The notes beneath the pieces were generated by a model, which worked only from the letters and a program-made list of their open reading frames with translations, did not search any database and was not told the origin of the DNA. Below, one piece after another: positions 37,731 to 48,800 of a stretch of 64,000 bases of DNA. This DNA comes from Straminergon stramineum. Lineage: Eukaryota; Streptophyta; Bryopsida; Hypnales; Calliergonaceae. How positions within the stretch are numbered: the stretch's first letter is position 1; each line of letters opens with the position of its first letter. The DNA is taken from NCBI GenBank assembly GCA_963920665.1, contig OY987272.1, positions 15,071,001 through 15,135,000 of the forward strand, given 5' to 3'. The position numbers and the translations under genes were made by a program.

Positions 37731-38831
37731 ATTAAATGTGACTTACTTTTCTGGATTAACACATTTGCCAGGATTCTGAACTTCGGCTAAAGACCTGAGT
37801 TTTTGAGTCACTCCAGTTGCTAAATGAGGACTCTTTTGTAAGCGCTTCAACTAATTTTTCTCCATTTCATCCTTGAGAAGCTTCACGCTTCACTAATCAA
37901 AAAAGACTGTGTGGGCGTTCAGGAGCTATGGCAGATAGCCTGGTGCAAAATGATTGGGCACCCTAGTTCTAGATAAGAGCAATCATGAGAAGCAGCAGAT
38001 GAAGTCTAATCGGAGACGAAATGGATGATTCTGGATGAAAAAGCGCGTACGCCATGTCACATGTAATATCCGTGAGGATGCTCTTATTTGTCCGCATCAC
38101 CACTTCGACAGGATAATGTTCCCCACTTTTTGTTACCTTCAGTCTCTGCTCACTTGCTGCCTGCAGTTCGCCTTCATCATTTCCTGCCCATAGCTCTGTT
38201 TCAGGAATTCATCAACTCCGGCGGAACTTGCTATTCATCGATATCACAATCTCCAGTGGTGAGTGCATTGATTGACTCTGGTATTTGTTTACGTGAGCTC
38301 TTGTTCCTTTCCATGTATAATTCTTGGAGTTTCTTTACAACAATTTTGCTTCGAATCTGAGAATTGCATCTTTTACATAATAGTGAGTTTTTCAGAATTA
38401 AGGAATGAGATTCATTAAGGCTTCCAACGCTGAACGGGTATATTGGTACGGTAGTTTTGGGTGCAGGCAGTGAACTGTTTCGCACTGAACTTGTTTCGCA
38501 TCTCTCCACTAGTAGTGGCATTGTATTGAATTGAGTGTTGCTAGTTTCACTTCACTTCAGTGGGCATTGACTGGCCCTCTTCGTAATCACTGATATTCAC
38601 CACTTTGTTGTGGATTGACCACTGACAAGTTCATCCCGATTTTTCTTGCAATGTGCATTACTTTGAATTGTCCATTCCTCAAAGTCTGAAACCCGCCAAT
38701 GTGCAGTGCGCAAGAAACCGAATTACGAGTTTCTTTAGGGTTAATGTGTTGTATAGCCGTCGTTGCAATCACAATGTCTTTGCCAGGATTGAGAGTTTGT
38801 TGAGTGTGTTGCCAGGTTTGAGTCCAAGGCC

Positions 38832-39904
38832 ATGGCCGTAGCAACCCAACTAGGCATGTGCGCGTCTTCCTTCTTTTGCTTAAGTCCTCTCGCTGCGAAG
38901 CCAGCCTCCCAACCAGTATGTGGGTCATCCACCTTGGTCGTTTGCCACCAAGGCAACACGGAGAATCACACCATTGTGACCTCCCGCAGGTACATTCTTA
39001 CCCAGTATGAGCAACCAACGGTCTTGAGCTTCTAACCCTAATATGGGTAGATAGAATGTTTTTAGGGTTCTTTGTCATGGTGGTTGATTATTGATTTAGG
39101 TTGTTTGTTTGGTGGAGTAGATTTAAGGTTGAGGACACTACAGTTTAAGCATATTGCTTCAGTTTAAGCATTTTAATCAATATGTGGGAGTACTTTATTG
39201 AGAGATCACTCGGTAGAGCTCACTGGAGGGATCACTTTGGGCTGTACTAGAGTCAAACTCTTATGAGACCAAATTTTAATCACGAAGTATGAATTTGATG
39301 CAATCATTCAAAGTGGATGGTTGTGTACTATCGAGGGACCGTAGAATCCATTTCCATTCAAGATCAGTGACCTGAGATATGTAGCCTCAGATATATAGCT
39401 TATGTAGATCAAACCAATATAGGAGACGGGATCAGGTTTTTTTATTATTCTCTAGCTTGAGGCACAATTGAAAACTCTTCGCTGTCCAGACTTTCTCAGT
39501 TCCAGCTGCTTTAAATCTGTAACAGCTCTGGGAGTGTTTGTTGCCATCTGTTAACAGCTCTGGAAAGTCAGCTTCATTTTCCTACCAGTTTTTTGTCCCA
39601 ATTTTTGAGACTTTGCCAATTGTACAGATTTTTTGCAGTTGCAGCTGGTTTTGCAACCACTCTGGGAGTGTTTGCCCAGCCCCAAACTGCTGAAGCCAAG
39701 CGCAACAAGCCTCCTCCTGAAGAGAAGAAGGTAGAGGCGGAGGACAAGTCCCTGAGTGCTTATGACGCCCGGTTGCTGGCCAATGCCAGGCGCAAAGAAG
39801 CCATGAAGGAAAACATTGATAAGTTGAAGGCCAAGGCATCTGTTGGAACTGTTGATACTGCTAAGACTACTGGGACTGCTGAAACTGCTGAAACAGCCAG
39901 TTGA
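38832..39904 (+). CDS. Small thylakoid-lumen protein, twin-arginine imported, unknown function
   Basis: Exons 38832-38989 and 39628-39904 join in phase 2 (GCAG|gtacat and gtacag|A) to give 144 residues. Residues 1-51 look like a chloroplast transit peptide. The splice junction rebuilds a twin-arginine at residues 52-53, followed by a hydrophobic stretch FFAVAAGFATTLGVFA (54-69) and a TAEA cleavage site ending at residue 76. This is the layout of a thylakoid Tat signal, so a 68-residue lumenal protein is expected. The mature part starts KRNKPPPEEKK, has a charged helix with RLLANARRKEAMKENIDKL, and ends in a Thr/Ala-rich tail. Start context is strong (G at -3 and G at +4). It resembles small conserved plastid proteins of plants, but I cannot name the family. 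TGTAA lies 35 bases after the stop. Confidence 0.8.
38990..39627 (+). other. First intron of the lumen-protein gene with two shared blocks
   Basis: This 638-base intron contains 39058-39120, similar to the acylphosphatase first intron (15828-15890), and 39290-39440, similar to the ARPC1 leader intron (31548-31740). The two blocks come from different genes but sit together here. Confidence 0.65.
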
Positions 39905-40506
39905 ACCTGCATCTTTGTTGAATTTTGTTGATTTTGTATGTAATTTTAGTTGCTTTTTTGAGTGCTGAGCGTTACTGACCCTGTACACATACATTGGAAA
40001 CTTTGAAGAAATTCCAGTCATTTGGCTCACAAGATTCTTTCAGTTCTCTGTATTCACTATCGCACAATTCCTGAAGAATTTGTTTTTTTGTGATGACAAA
40101 TGTAATACGTTGACAAAAAAAACCTTGCGGGCATAGACCCTGATTCTTGATAAGTGTGATTTTTTGACACTTGGATGGTCCACTACTTAGGGACTGAATG
40201 GATCTAAGGGGATCAAATCTGTTATAATTTCTTTTAAGATTTTCTACAAATGGGTGACTCGTGCCCGTGAATTGGATTCCTCTTTGGTGCTTGAAAGACG
40301 TGATCAGGTGCTTTGCAATCTACTCGTTTGACTGCTGTTGAGATTAGAAATGGATGTGTGCTGCTGGAACTTTTTGAGCTTCTTGGAGCATATTCTAAAT
40401 AGTTCAAGAAGTCAATGCTTTGGTAGATTTTATTCAAAAAATTCAAATTGTTACCTGAGGATTTTAAACCTGAAAGAAAATAACATGTACAATAACATGT
40501 ACTGAC

Positions 40507-40728
40507 TTAACCCTTAAAGGACTGGGGACCGTGGAAATCCTCCCTTTTGGAACCGTGTGACATCACTTAAAAAAAATCAAAAATCTTCATTGGAAGTCAT
40601 ACTACTGTTGAGGACGTACCCTTTTCTCACAAAATTCCAAGGATGAATAGTTGTAGTTCTGTCCTATATGGAGAGATTCTTTGTCATTCATCGGACACAA
40701 AACATCCGCTTCAACATTAAAGGGTTAA
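40507..40728. mobile_element. Short TTAA-bounded element (222 bases)
   Basis: Ends TTAACCCTTAAAGGACTGG and ATTAAAGGGTTAA. It aligns along its length with the reverse complement of 42640-42864 (GACCGTGGAAATC, then GAAGTCATACTACTGT, AGGATGAATAGTTG, TTCTGTCC, and a TTTGTCATTCATCGGA-like block). Confidence 0.85.
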
Positions 40729-40812
40729 TCTATCCCATTTCAAAAACTACTCTATAATCCCTTTTTTAAATGAATTTGCAAATTCATTTCTTTCTCAAGT
40801 TCTCTTGTGTTT

Positions 40813-41270
40813 TGTTTTTTTCTTAAACAAAAGGACAATTTCCATTGATAAGGGAAACAGTACATCAAACCAAGAGCACAAGGCCCCGGTGAAATTTTTT
40901 AGATTTTCAAACTGAGTGCTCTTTCTATTTTTAAAAAACAAAGGAACCAGGAAACAAACACAGAGACAGAGAGAGCCAGCCTTAAGTTAGAGGAAGGCCC
41001 CACGCGGGGAGACTCAATCAAAAACTCCCATCTTGGGATGAGAGAGGTTCCAATGCATCTGCCTACGCTCCCGAACTCCAAAAAACTTAAGATAGTCTGC
41101 AGCCAGACGCTGTCGAACCGCTGGAGAAACAAGCCTGCTTTGTCAGGGTTGAGTTCACACAGGTTGGAGGCTCGGAGCCACGCAACCCGGGCAAGGTCAA
41201 TGAAAGCCTCCCAAAGAGTCAGCTCGAGCTTCTGGGGAGGCCAGGCCGAGTTATTGAAGCAGATTGCATT
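40813..41270 (-). mobile_element. 5'-truncated LINE (non-LTR retrotransposon)
   Basis: The minus strand encodes the tail of a plant LINE ORF2 (LWEAFIDLARVAWLRASNLC, then FLQRFDSVWLQT) followed by a 3' end with TTATCAATGGAAATTGTCC and an A-rich tail. It is flanked by a 17-base target duplication, CAAGTTCTC(T/G)TGTGTTT, at 40796-40812 and 41271-41287 with one mismatch. Confidence 0.85.
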
Positions 41271-42302
41271 CAAGTTCTCGTGTGTTTGAAGCTCAATCTG
41301 CGAAGACTAAAAAATCAAGTCTCACGAGACTAAAAAATTTAAGTTTCCCTACCACAGCCCCCCTTGCACAGAAATTTAAATAAACAAAATTATACAATCT
41401 TTTCCAAAAATGGTATTGATACTCATCATTTATGCACAAAAAAATGACAGAAAAATAACAAAAAAATAATAATTTTTTGTGTCGCTTAGATTAAATGCAA
41501 ACTGTGTCACATTTTCAACAGAATCAAAAATTTCTTTCTTTCGTATTTGTTAAAAACTAATGGCATTCAAACATTTATTCAATGAAACCTTGTAACTAGA
41601 TGAAACCTTTTTGTTGTCATATTGCAACAGACTTCATTCTAGTTTTATTTAACTTCAAAATTGTGTTGTTTGTTGCCACCAAAATGTGAAGCCTCCCCCG
41701 CGTGAACTAGCCGCCAAAATTTTCTTTCCTTGTAGATCTTGGGTTTTAATTGAAGCAGATCAAGGACTCCGTGTTGTCCCAAAAACTTTGTTATGATATT
41801 CATCTTTACTGTCTATTGTCTCCTGATGATGGCCATGTTAATATTCAGAAATTTTGTGGAGCATTAGGGCGGTCTAATACAATTTTGAACAGTTGATTTT
41901 CAATAACAAAAACTGTTAATTTCATTTTTTCTAAATTCTCTAGAAAATGCCAATTTTTGACAATTTCTACAAGCTGCGAGTATTTCTCCGCCGTTAGACG
42001 AACAGAGACCAACAAGCTACACTTACCCTCAAACAAGAGATAACGCTACTAATACAACCACCTCGCAAGTAAGAGATAAGAGATACTACAGTACATAGTG
42101 AGAGAAAGAATACAGAGCTCACTACCTAAAGCAGAACAGACTACCTTCAACCTGCACATCGTCATTACCACATTGGTTTCACATTCACAACCCCGTCTTG
42201 AATGGTGCTGAGAACTCGTACACTCCCAACACGACGAATTGAGTTCAGTTCCCTGGTCAAAGCAATTGACTACAGACCTAAACGAGTCATCCGCTTAATA
42301 AT

Positions 42303-42307
42303 TTACA
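42303..42307 (-). terminator. Possible poly(A) element TGTAA of the bisphosphatase gene
   Basis: TGTAA on the minus strand lies about 50 bases after the stop codon. Similar TGTAA words follow the acylphosphatase stop (16566-16575) and the lumen-protein stop (39939-39943). Confidence 0.3.
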
Positions 42308-42357
42308 AATACTATCTAAACAAACTATGAAAGAGAGAGTTGAGTGGTGTCGACAAG

Positions 42358-45300
42358 TTAAGCAAGGAAGGATTCGAGCTTCTCCACTTCCTCCACGCTA
42401 CCCACATACAGAGGCACTCGTTGATGAACCTGGAAGCAACATCGAAGACCCCAGACAATCAGGCCAGACGCTCTGAATTCAAACAAAAAAACTAAACAGA
42501 AATAGACAGGAAGGATCCAGAAATTCAAAGAGAGAAAAACAAATGGTGTGAAGCCCCCGTTGAAACAACATTGGAATGTTGTTTCAACGAACCAGGAGGC
42601 TGAAACAACTTACATCCCATTATTGTTTTTCTAGACAAGTTAACCCATAAACGTCGACACGGACATTTAGTATCCAATGGATGACAGAGTATCTTATCTT
42701 TTCTGTGTGGGACAGAAGTGCAACTATTCATCCTCGGAATTTTGTGTGGAAAGGGGAGATCTTCTACAGTAGTTTGACTTCCAAATGGTTTTTTTAAAGT
42801 AGATGATATCACAGTTCCAAAAAACATGATTTCCACGGTCACCAGTCCGTCCTTTAAGGGTTAAATCAACAAGGTATTTGCACTAGTGAAATTCTCGTTC
42901 TGTAAGATTTCCAATACTAGTCCAGGTTGAATGTCTGGACTCCATAGTTTCACGCAAATCAAGCAAGCATGGAATTCAAAAAAAATAAAAAATTCAAAAA
43001 CAAAAAAATAAAAAATAAAAGAGAATAAGATAAGGAGACTTCACAAGTCCAAAAAGACTGGTCACTCATTGAAACCATATCATGTTCCAGGCACGAGGTC
43101 CACTCAAATTGCTGGAATTCGTTACTAACGACTAATTTTAGCCAAATTGGGTAGACTCCAGGGATGTAACAAGAAATGATTTCCTCTAGCAACCCCCTAT
43201 TGAAACAACATTAGAGAACTACAATGCGATGTTTCAACCAAATCAAGAGGCTGATACATCATCCCAAAATAAATTTCTGATGTTTTTTTCAACATGTTTC
43301 AACAGGGGGGGATGCTCTAATAATGATACTCTCTCGGTGAAGATTCCACCACCAGCCCAAGTTAATGCCCAGGATTTCAACAAATCAGGCAAGAAGCATT
43401 GAATTCAAAATCTTAAAAAGATTACTAAACCAAAATTGAAACATATTAGAAGAAACCTGGAAGTTTTTAATAAAATTACGATTATTTCATGAACTGTTCA
43501 ACATCATAAAGAAATTTTCTCGAAAAGGTCTCCATGACCGTAAAGATGCCGCCCCATGATATATAGGCATGAATTTGAATGATCTTTATGACCACTGGAC
43601 ACCACCCTATGAATCACGAAGAAGATTCTTTTTCTTTATGCTGCTGTCTACGCGTTCCTGAAATGGTCAAATTTTACAAGAGAACCTTGATTCTTCTTAC
43701 GAGTTCCAGTTTCGGTTCTCTGTTTTGATTTTGCTTGTTTAAGTTTCAATTCAAAACTTCTTGCCTAATCTAATTGAAATTCTAAGCGTTCGACCTAAGT
43801 ACGTATTATGATCCTCATGCTGGGGCCACTCAGGAAGAGAAAACAAGAGTTTTTGAAAAGTTTCTCTTCAAACCAGCCTGTCTACAGCGTTGGTTTCAAA
43901 AAGCCAAGAAACACACAGTACATGAGCCCATAAGAAGTTGTTTACCTTTCATATTACTATTCAAACTAGTTTCCTTTGCATGTGTCTTTCGTCAAACTAA
44001 GAAACTACGGTGGTTTTCAAAGGTCACGAGACCGGTGCTTTTGACTGGATTCTACAAACAACAAAAATTAGCCAACAATAGGAGAACATGAGGAGTTTCT
44101 TTGGCAAGATGCCAGGCCGCACAACCGGTTCCAATTTCTGTGTGGCCCGGCCTTCAAAGAAAGAGAATTTTCACTAATCCAAACTCCCCGCTGCAGCATG
44201 TTGACAACAACCCTCCTGATAAAAATTCAAAAGAGGATACAAGGGAAACAAAATTGTCAAGGTGGGAGAGGATCGCCGAAGTACCTGCTCCGGCAGAATA
44301 TCCAGAATTCGCTGTCGTCCATCGGATCCTTTCCCCCCAGCCTGCTCCGCCAAGTAGCTCATGGGCGCACACTCATACAGCAACCTCAGCTTCCCCGTCT
44401 TGCTCTTGGCGTCCTTAGGGTAACCATAGATCCCTCCATACAACATAGTTCTGTGAAAGTCCCCCACAAGACTACCAATGTAGCGTGCGGAGTAAGGCTT
44501 CCCCGAAGTCCCCGGGTCCTTCAAGCTGTCCACGTACTTCTTCAGGTTGTCGTCCCAGAGGGCGTAGTTGCCCTCGTTCATGGAGTAAATCTTTCCCGAC
44601 TTCGGGATCTGGATCTTGTCGTGGGTGAGAACGAACTCCCCGTATAAAGGGTCCAAAGTGAAGCCGTAGACGCCGGCGCCCACGGACAAAACCAGGATCA
44701 CCGAGCTGGAGTACATGCAGTAGCCTGCGGAGAGCAAGTTGCTACCGGGTTGGCACACGTTTACCACACAATTCTCCGCCACCTCGTCGATCTGAGGAAG
44801 AAGCAGACGAAGATTTCTACGTGAGAATTGGGGACACTGCTATGAGATTTTGTGCTTTCAAAGTGACCTATTTGATTGACCATATTAGGAAACATCAATA
44901 TCGCTAGAATCAGTGAAGAACATTGCATGTGTTGGGTTAGAATTAATGAACTAAAGGAAGCCCCCATATTATCCACTGAAAAGTGCTTAAAAAAGATGAG
45001 GCCCAATTTGGGGCTCTCGGGTTGGCACACATTCTCTGCGAGCTCATCAATCTGTGGAAGTATCAAACATTGCGGTTTAATAGAGGAAACTAGCCCTAAA
45101 GGACAGAGGTTGATCGTGTAGTGAAAAATCAATAATTCAGACAGGGTCATCCTTACTATCACGAGAATGAGTGAGGAACTAACATTGCTTGTGTTTGATC
45201 AAATAATAATACAATTTAACAAAAGAAACTCCCCTAAGACACAGTTAAAAGAGCTAAGAAAAACTGGAGTTCCAATTTGGGCTTCTTGGTCCTTTAGGAG

Positions 45301-46730
45301 TGGACAGGAGATGGCGATGGTTGGTGACAGATAACCAGGAATTAGGGTTTGTGGAAGAATTGAACTTACGGTGGGATCATCTCCGAGATTCGTCAAGCAC
45401 TCTTCGTTTGGTCTGTAAATGCCCCAAATGGAGCCCGTGGACACGGCCGCGTCAATGTTGGAGGAGCCGTCGAGCGGGTCGAACACCACAATGTAGTTCC
45501 CGGAGTAGCTCTCCTCCACCGCCACGGGGATGTCTTCTTCCTCGGAGGCGATGATGCCCGTCCGTCCACTCGAACGCAGACAGTTCGAAAACACCTGCCA
45601 GGCACATCACCACAATCATCACTGAGGAACAATTGCTCGCACTATGGACGCTAAATTCGAAAAATTATGTGAAGAGATGGTGAATTACAGGAGACACTGC
45701 CTCAAAGATTGCGCCGAAAGACCTCCAACAATTGCACAATCATACTGCGCTGCTGAGCAAAATTCTCTGAAAACATCAATATCGTCAAATTCTTTCAAAA
45801 TGGCGAAAACTCAAGAAATTGGCGAGTTTCCAAATACCCATCTCGCCCTCAGATCTATACTATTATTTTATTAGAGCTCTAATCACATCAATGTCACAAT
45901 TTCCACTCTTTGAACGGTCGAATTTTTGCGAATTTTCTGTACATTTTCAGTATCCCGTATTCTTGAGCTGTAGCGCAATTTGATACTGAGAAAGCGCCAT
46001 TCTTCGCAACCATGTTTTCAATAAAACTTGTAATAGAGCTTTGCGCACTTCAATGTCACAATTTCCACGCTTTGAACGGTTGAATTTTCGCCATGTTCTC
46101 TGTTCATTTTCAGTATCCCGTGTTCTTGAGATGTCACCTCTCAGATGAAATTGGAAAACAATGAACAGAGTGCAAATTGATGCTAAGTTCGAAAGCGAGA
46201 GCGCCATTCTTGGCAACAATTTCTCGAACATGCCCAATTTTGACCGCCAATGCGATAGATCTCAATTGTGTCCCCAATTCAGTTACCTCATTCGAGATGA
46301 CATCCAGCTTCTTCTGATCCTCGCCCTGAATATTGGCCGCCCCCTGCAACCCCGTCATATTCGAAATGCCTGCTCTCTGCACTAACGACGCAATCTGCTT
46401 ACACGCCAGCGCAATGCTTGCCAACACAATGGTGAGTTCGCCATCAATCACCCCCGCCTGCTCCTCCTTGAGCAACCACGTGGTGAGCGTGGTGATGTCA
46501 TACTGACTCTTCTGTTGCCCCTGACTCTTGGGCGTCGCAGCTTCAGCAGCTACAGCAGCTCTGACGACGACTCCAGCTGCACGCTGCTTCCGCAAGCTCA
46601 GAATTGGCTTGTTGCCGGGTGCGAGGCTGACGACGGAGCTCGTGGAGAGGCTTGTGGCGCGGGTGGGGTCGTCGCAGGGGACCCGGGCGAGGGGAGTGGA
46701 CAGGAGAGAGCGCGTTGTCGCCATCGCCAT
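42358..46730 (-). CDS. Chloroplast fructose-1,6-bisphosphatase
   Basis: Exons on the minus strand: 46730-46287, 45594-45370, 44791-44285, 42429-42358; all GT-AG and phase 0; 415 residues. The enzyme removes the 1-phosphate of fructose 1,6-bisphosphate in the Calvin cycle (stroma). Residues 1 to about 58 form a transit peptide. Metal-site motif DPLDGSSN lies at 187-194; SARYIGSLVGDFHRT and YGGIYGYP mark the sugar-phosphate region. The thioredoxin-regulated loop is present with Cys214, Cys231 and Cys236, equivalent to the three loop cysteines of the pea enzyme, so light activation through thioredoxin is expected. The protein ends VEEVEKLESFLA. ATG 46730 has a strong context (G at -3, G at +4); an in-frame ATG at 46781 has a weak one (C, T) and would add 17 residues. 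Introns 1, 2 and 3 carry tandem duplications. Confidence 0.95.
42640..42864. mobile_element. Short TTAA-bounded element (225 bases) in bisphosphatase intron 3
   Basis: Ends TTAACCCATAAACG and CCTTTAAGGGTTAA. Reverse-orientation partner of 40507-40728. It interrupts a GTTGAAACA-type element, so it is the younger insertion. Confidence 0.85.
43191..43312. mobile_element. Small TIR element, CCCCC..TTGAAACA family, in bisphosphatase intron 3
   Basis: Ends read CCCCCTATTGAAACAACAT and the inverse ATGTTTCAACAGGGGGG. A related copy at about 42552-42640 begins GCCCCCGTTGAAACAACATT, contains a near-perfect hairpin (GTTGAAACAACATT..AATGTTGTTTCAAC) and is broken on its right by the TTAA element at 42640. 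Confidence 0.6.
45018..45051 (-). pseudogene. Duplicated fragment of bisphosphatase exon 3 inside intron 2
   Basis: On the minus strand, an intact acceptor (CCACAG) is followed by codons for IDELAEN then VCQP, matching the true exon 3 start IDEVAENCVVNVCQP but missing the four codons CVVN. Similarity stops after CCG. It is part of a tandem duplication of roughly 250 bases filling intron 2 (about 44755-45304). Confidence 0.75.
45090..45304. mobile_element. Decayed TTAA-family element in bisphosphatase intron 2
   Basis: Ends CTAGCCCTAAAGGACAG and CTTGGTCCTTTAGGAGT in inverted orientation. It lies within the second unit of the intron 2 tandem duplication. Confidence 0.5.
45870..46200. repeat. 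Tandem duplication in bisphosphatase intron 1
   Basis: ATGTCACAATTTCCAC, then TTTGAACGGT, then CATTTTCAGTATCCCGT, then TTCTTGAG recur in the same order at about 45891-45965 and 46053-46125, a spacing of 162 bases. Later words such as AAAGCGCCATTCTT and AGAGCGCCATTCTT also pair up. Confidence 0.75.
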
Positions 46731-46895
46731 TGCTGGAGCTGCACAAATTTCTGCAAAAGAAATTCGCTGGAGGGGAAACATTTGACGGGAGAGAGACGAG
46801 GAGAGTGGGAGATCAGGGGCGTCGGGGAAGCGCTGGCCGCTGTGCGACGCTGGTTATTGGGTGGACATGGTTCCTATTTTTTCCCAATAAAAAAG

Positions 46896-46902
46896 CTTAT
46901 CC
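46896..46902 (-). promoter_or_regulatory. Possible I-box (GATAAG) upstream of the bisphosphatase gene
   Basis: The minus strand reads GGATAAG here, about 165 bases before the start codon, with ATTGGG a few bases nearer the gene. GATAAG I-boxes are frequent in light-regulated plant promoters. A six-base match alone is weak evidence. Confidence 0.25.
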
Positions 46903-47226
46903 ACAAGTAGTTCTGGGCCTCCGGCTACACTGATTTGTCACATGAAGGTGAAAAAAACCCACACCGTAAAAATAAGCAAATTCAATACCATATTCAGCAT
47001 AGTTGGAGGCACCTTCCTCAAGAAAAAAAAAATTCTATAGTATTAGCTATTGAAAATCATGAATAGGGGGAAAAAAAAATTAAAGTTGGATAAGACATGT
47101 AATTACTATGAATTTTGAAAGTAGAAACTATCTAAAAGATTGAAACCATCACATACTTAGGCTAATCTTCAAACCAAAATCTACAAAAGCAAGAGTCACT
47201 TACTGACAATTAAGTATGGGAACAAT

Positions 47227-48132
47227 TTAACCCCTAAAAAAGTTTCATGTTTAGAGGCCAAAATATGCTTCAAAATACTCATCCGGAAAGCAAGGTCAAA
47301 ATCTTCATTAAGATTTATTTTTTAACAAATTCAACCATAGGATCCTTTGGTTAACTTGTTCAAGTACATTGTTTAAAAATTTTTAAGTGAATATCTCCAC
47401 CTACTACAAATTCAATGTACCTAAACTTCAAAATGTAGGCTTTTCTAACCCTTCTAAAAGGTAAAGTTTTGTACTTCACCATTTTTTTTAGAAACATTTG
47501 TCCTATCACTTGCACATTTTGTCAATAGGTTGGAAAATGGTTTGAAAACATGTGTAAGAAATTTTAACCAAAAAAACTTTCATATTCACCTATTTTTTAA
47601 TTATAAAGTAGAAGGTATTACAAAATGAAAGATAAAACTAATATGCTAATATCTTTTGGAAGAATCAATTGAGAATTGTTTATTCCAATGGTAAGAATGT
47701 TTTAGTAAGAAAATAAAATTATTTCTTTGATTTGAATTTGAAAATTTTCAAAATTGAGAACAAAAGACAACTTTATATGTTTTTTTCTACCTACATTGCT
47801 TGCAAAGTAAAAACCCTCATAACTTTTACTTCATCATTGCAAATTACATGGTTCAAATGTTTTTGAGTAGGTATCAATTTATAAAATACCAAAAAATAAT
47901 TTTAAAAAATTTAGAATATATTTTACACTACTCATTTTGATATTGAAATCGAAAAAAAACTTTTAATTTTTGCAATATTATAGCATGACATAAAACACAA
48001 CTTCACATCTAGATTATGATGAGTAGCATCTACCCTAAGAAAATTATGCAAGAATTCCAAATTATGAAGTCAATAGAACTTGCCGAAGTTCTCAAATAGC
48101 CCAAAGTAGGCTTCTTGGTCCTTAGGCATTAA
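47227..48132. mobile_element. Long TTAA-bounded element, distant copy
   Basis: About 906 bases. Left end TTAACCCCTAAAAAAG, right end CTTGGTCCTTAGGCATTAA. Internal sequence only loosely resembles the 48801 copy (ACCCTCATAACTTTTACTTC against CTCCTCATATCTTTCATCTC). Confidence 0.6.
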
Positions 48133-48800
48133 TTGCACTTTTAGAGACACTTTTAGAAAAATTCAATTTGTTAGGAATGGGTCCATAGACAAATTTGGGT
48201 GTTTTCATCTTAAAGTAACATCTCAAAAAACCAAACCTCTATCATTGTTATTTGACATTGATTTCACTTTTACTGCTATAATTTTCATGTGAACTTTGTA
48301 CATATAATTTTTACGTTCAATAACTTTTGGGGTCATTTTTTGAATAGTTTTAACTCCCCCAAAGTTACAATTTTACAAAACTTTCTAAACTTTTGGATTT
48401 TTTAGAAGGCAAAAGGGTTCACACAAAGAGCTTCCTTAAATTACAATTTTTTCAAATTATAACTTTTAAGTCCTAGTGTTCCTATGTGGGACAAAATGGA
48501 TTTTTATTAGGCTCCGCCACTCCAGAGGTCTCAATTTTCGTCATGATTTTTTTTTTAATTCTTAAGATAAAAAAAATATATTAGCTTCATGGGAATATAT
48601 TTTTTATTTCAATTGGTGCCTAGAAGAAAAAGTTATACCATCCTAAGCACAATATGGGACTTGTCGGAAACAAAAAATATCCTTAAAAAATTTTAATAAA
48701 AAATTTCAAACTATTTTTTCTTATAGATTGTGTTCTTTTCTATATGTAAAGCTTTGATTCCTTCCATTTGTATTAGTGATGTAAGAGTTATGGAGTTTTC

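Larger units (their letters stand above)
42430..43460. repeat. Repeated blocks in bisphosphatase intron 3
   Basis: A block of the form AATCAGGCAAGAAGCATTGAATTCAAA, written here in pieces (AATCA(G/A)GC, then GAATTCAAA), occurs near 42460-42485, 42957-42980 and 43383-43410, about 430-480 bases apart. Two GTTGAAACA elements lie between them. The first copy touches the exon 4 acceptor region. Confidence 0.5.
44792..45304. repeat. Tandem duplication in bisphosphatase intron 2
   Basis: Two units each run from an exon 3-like start through a block with AGAAT(C/G)AGTGA(A/G)GAAC and ACATTGC(A/T)TGTG to a block ending CCAATTTGGG. Unit 1 starts at the real exon 3 (44791), unit 2 at the exon fragment (45051). 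Unit 2 ends in a GGTCCTTTAGG terminus related to the TTAA-bounded element family. Confidence 0.6.

Noticed and set aside
46730..46781. Upstream bisphosphatase start codon at 46781
   Set aside because: It is in frame but has a weak context (C at -3, T at +4), whereas ATG 46730 has a strong one and starts a typical transit peptide.
46515..46933. Several open frames on the plus strand across bisphosphatase exon 1
   Set aside because: They are antisense shadows of the GC-richer transit-peptide exon.
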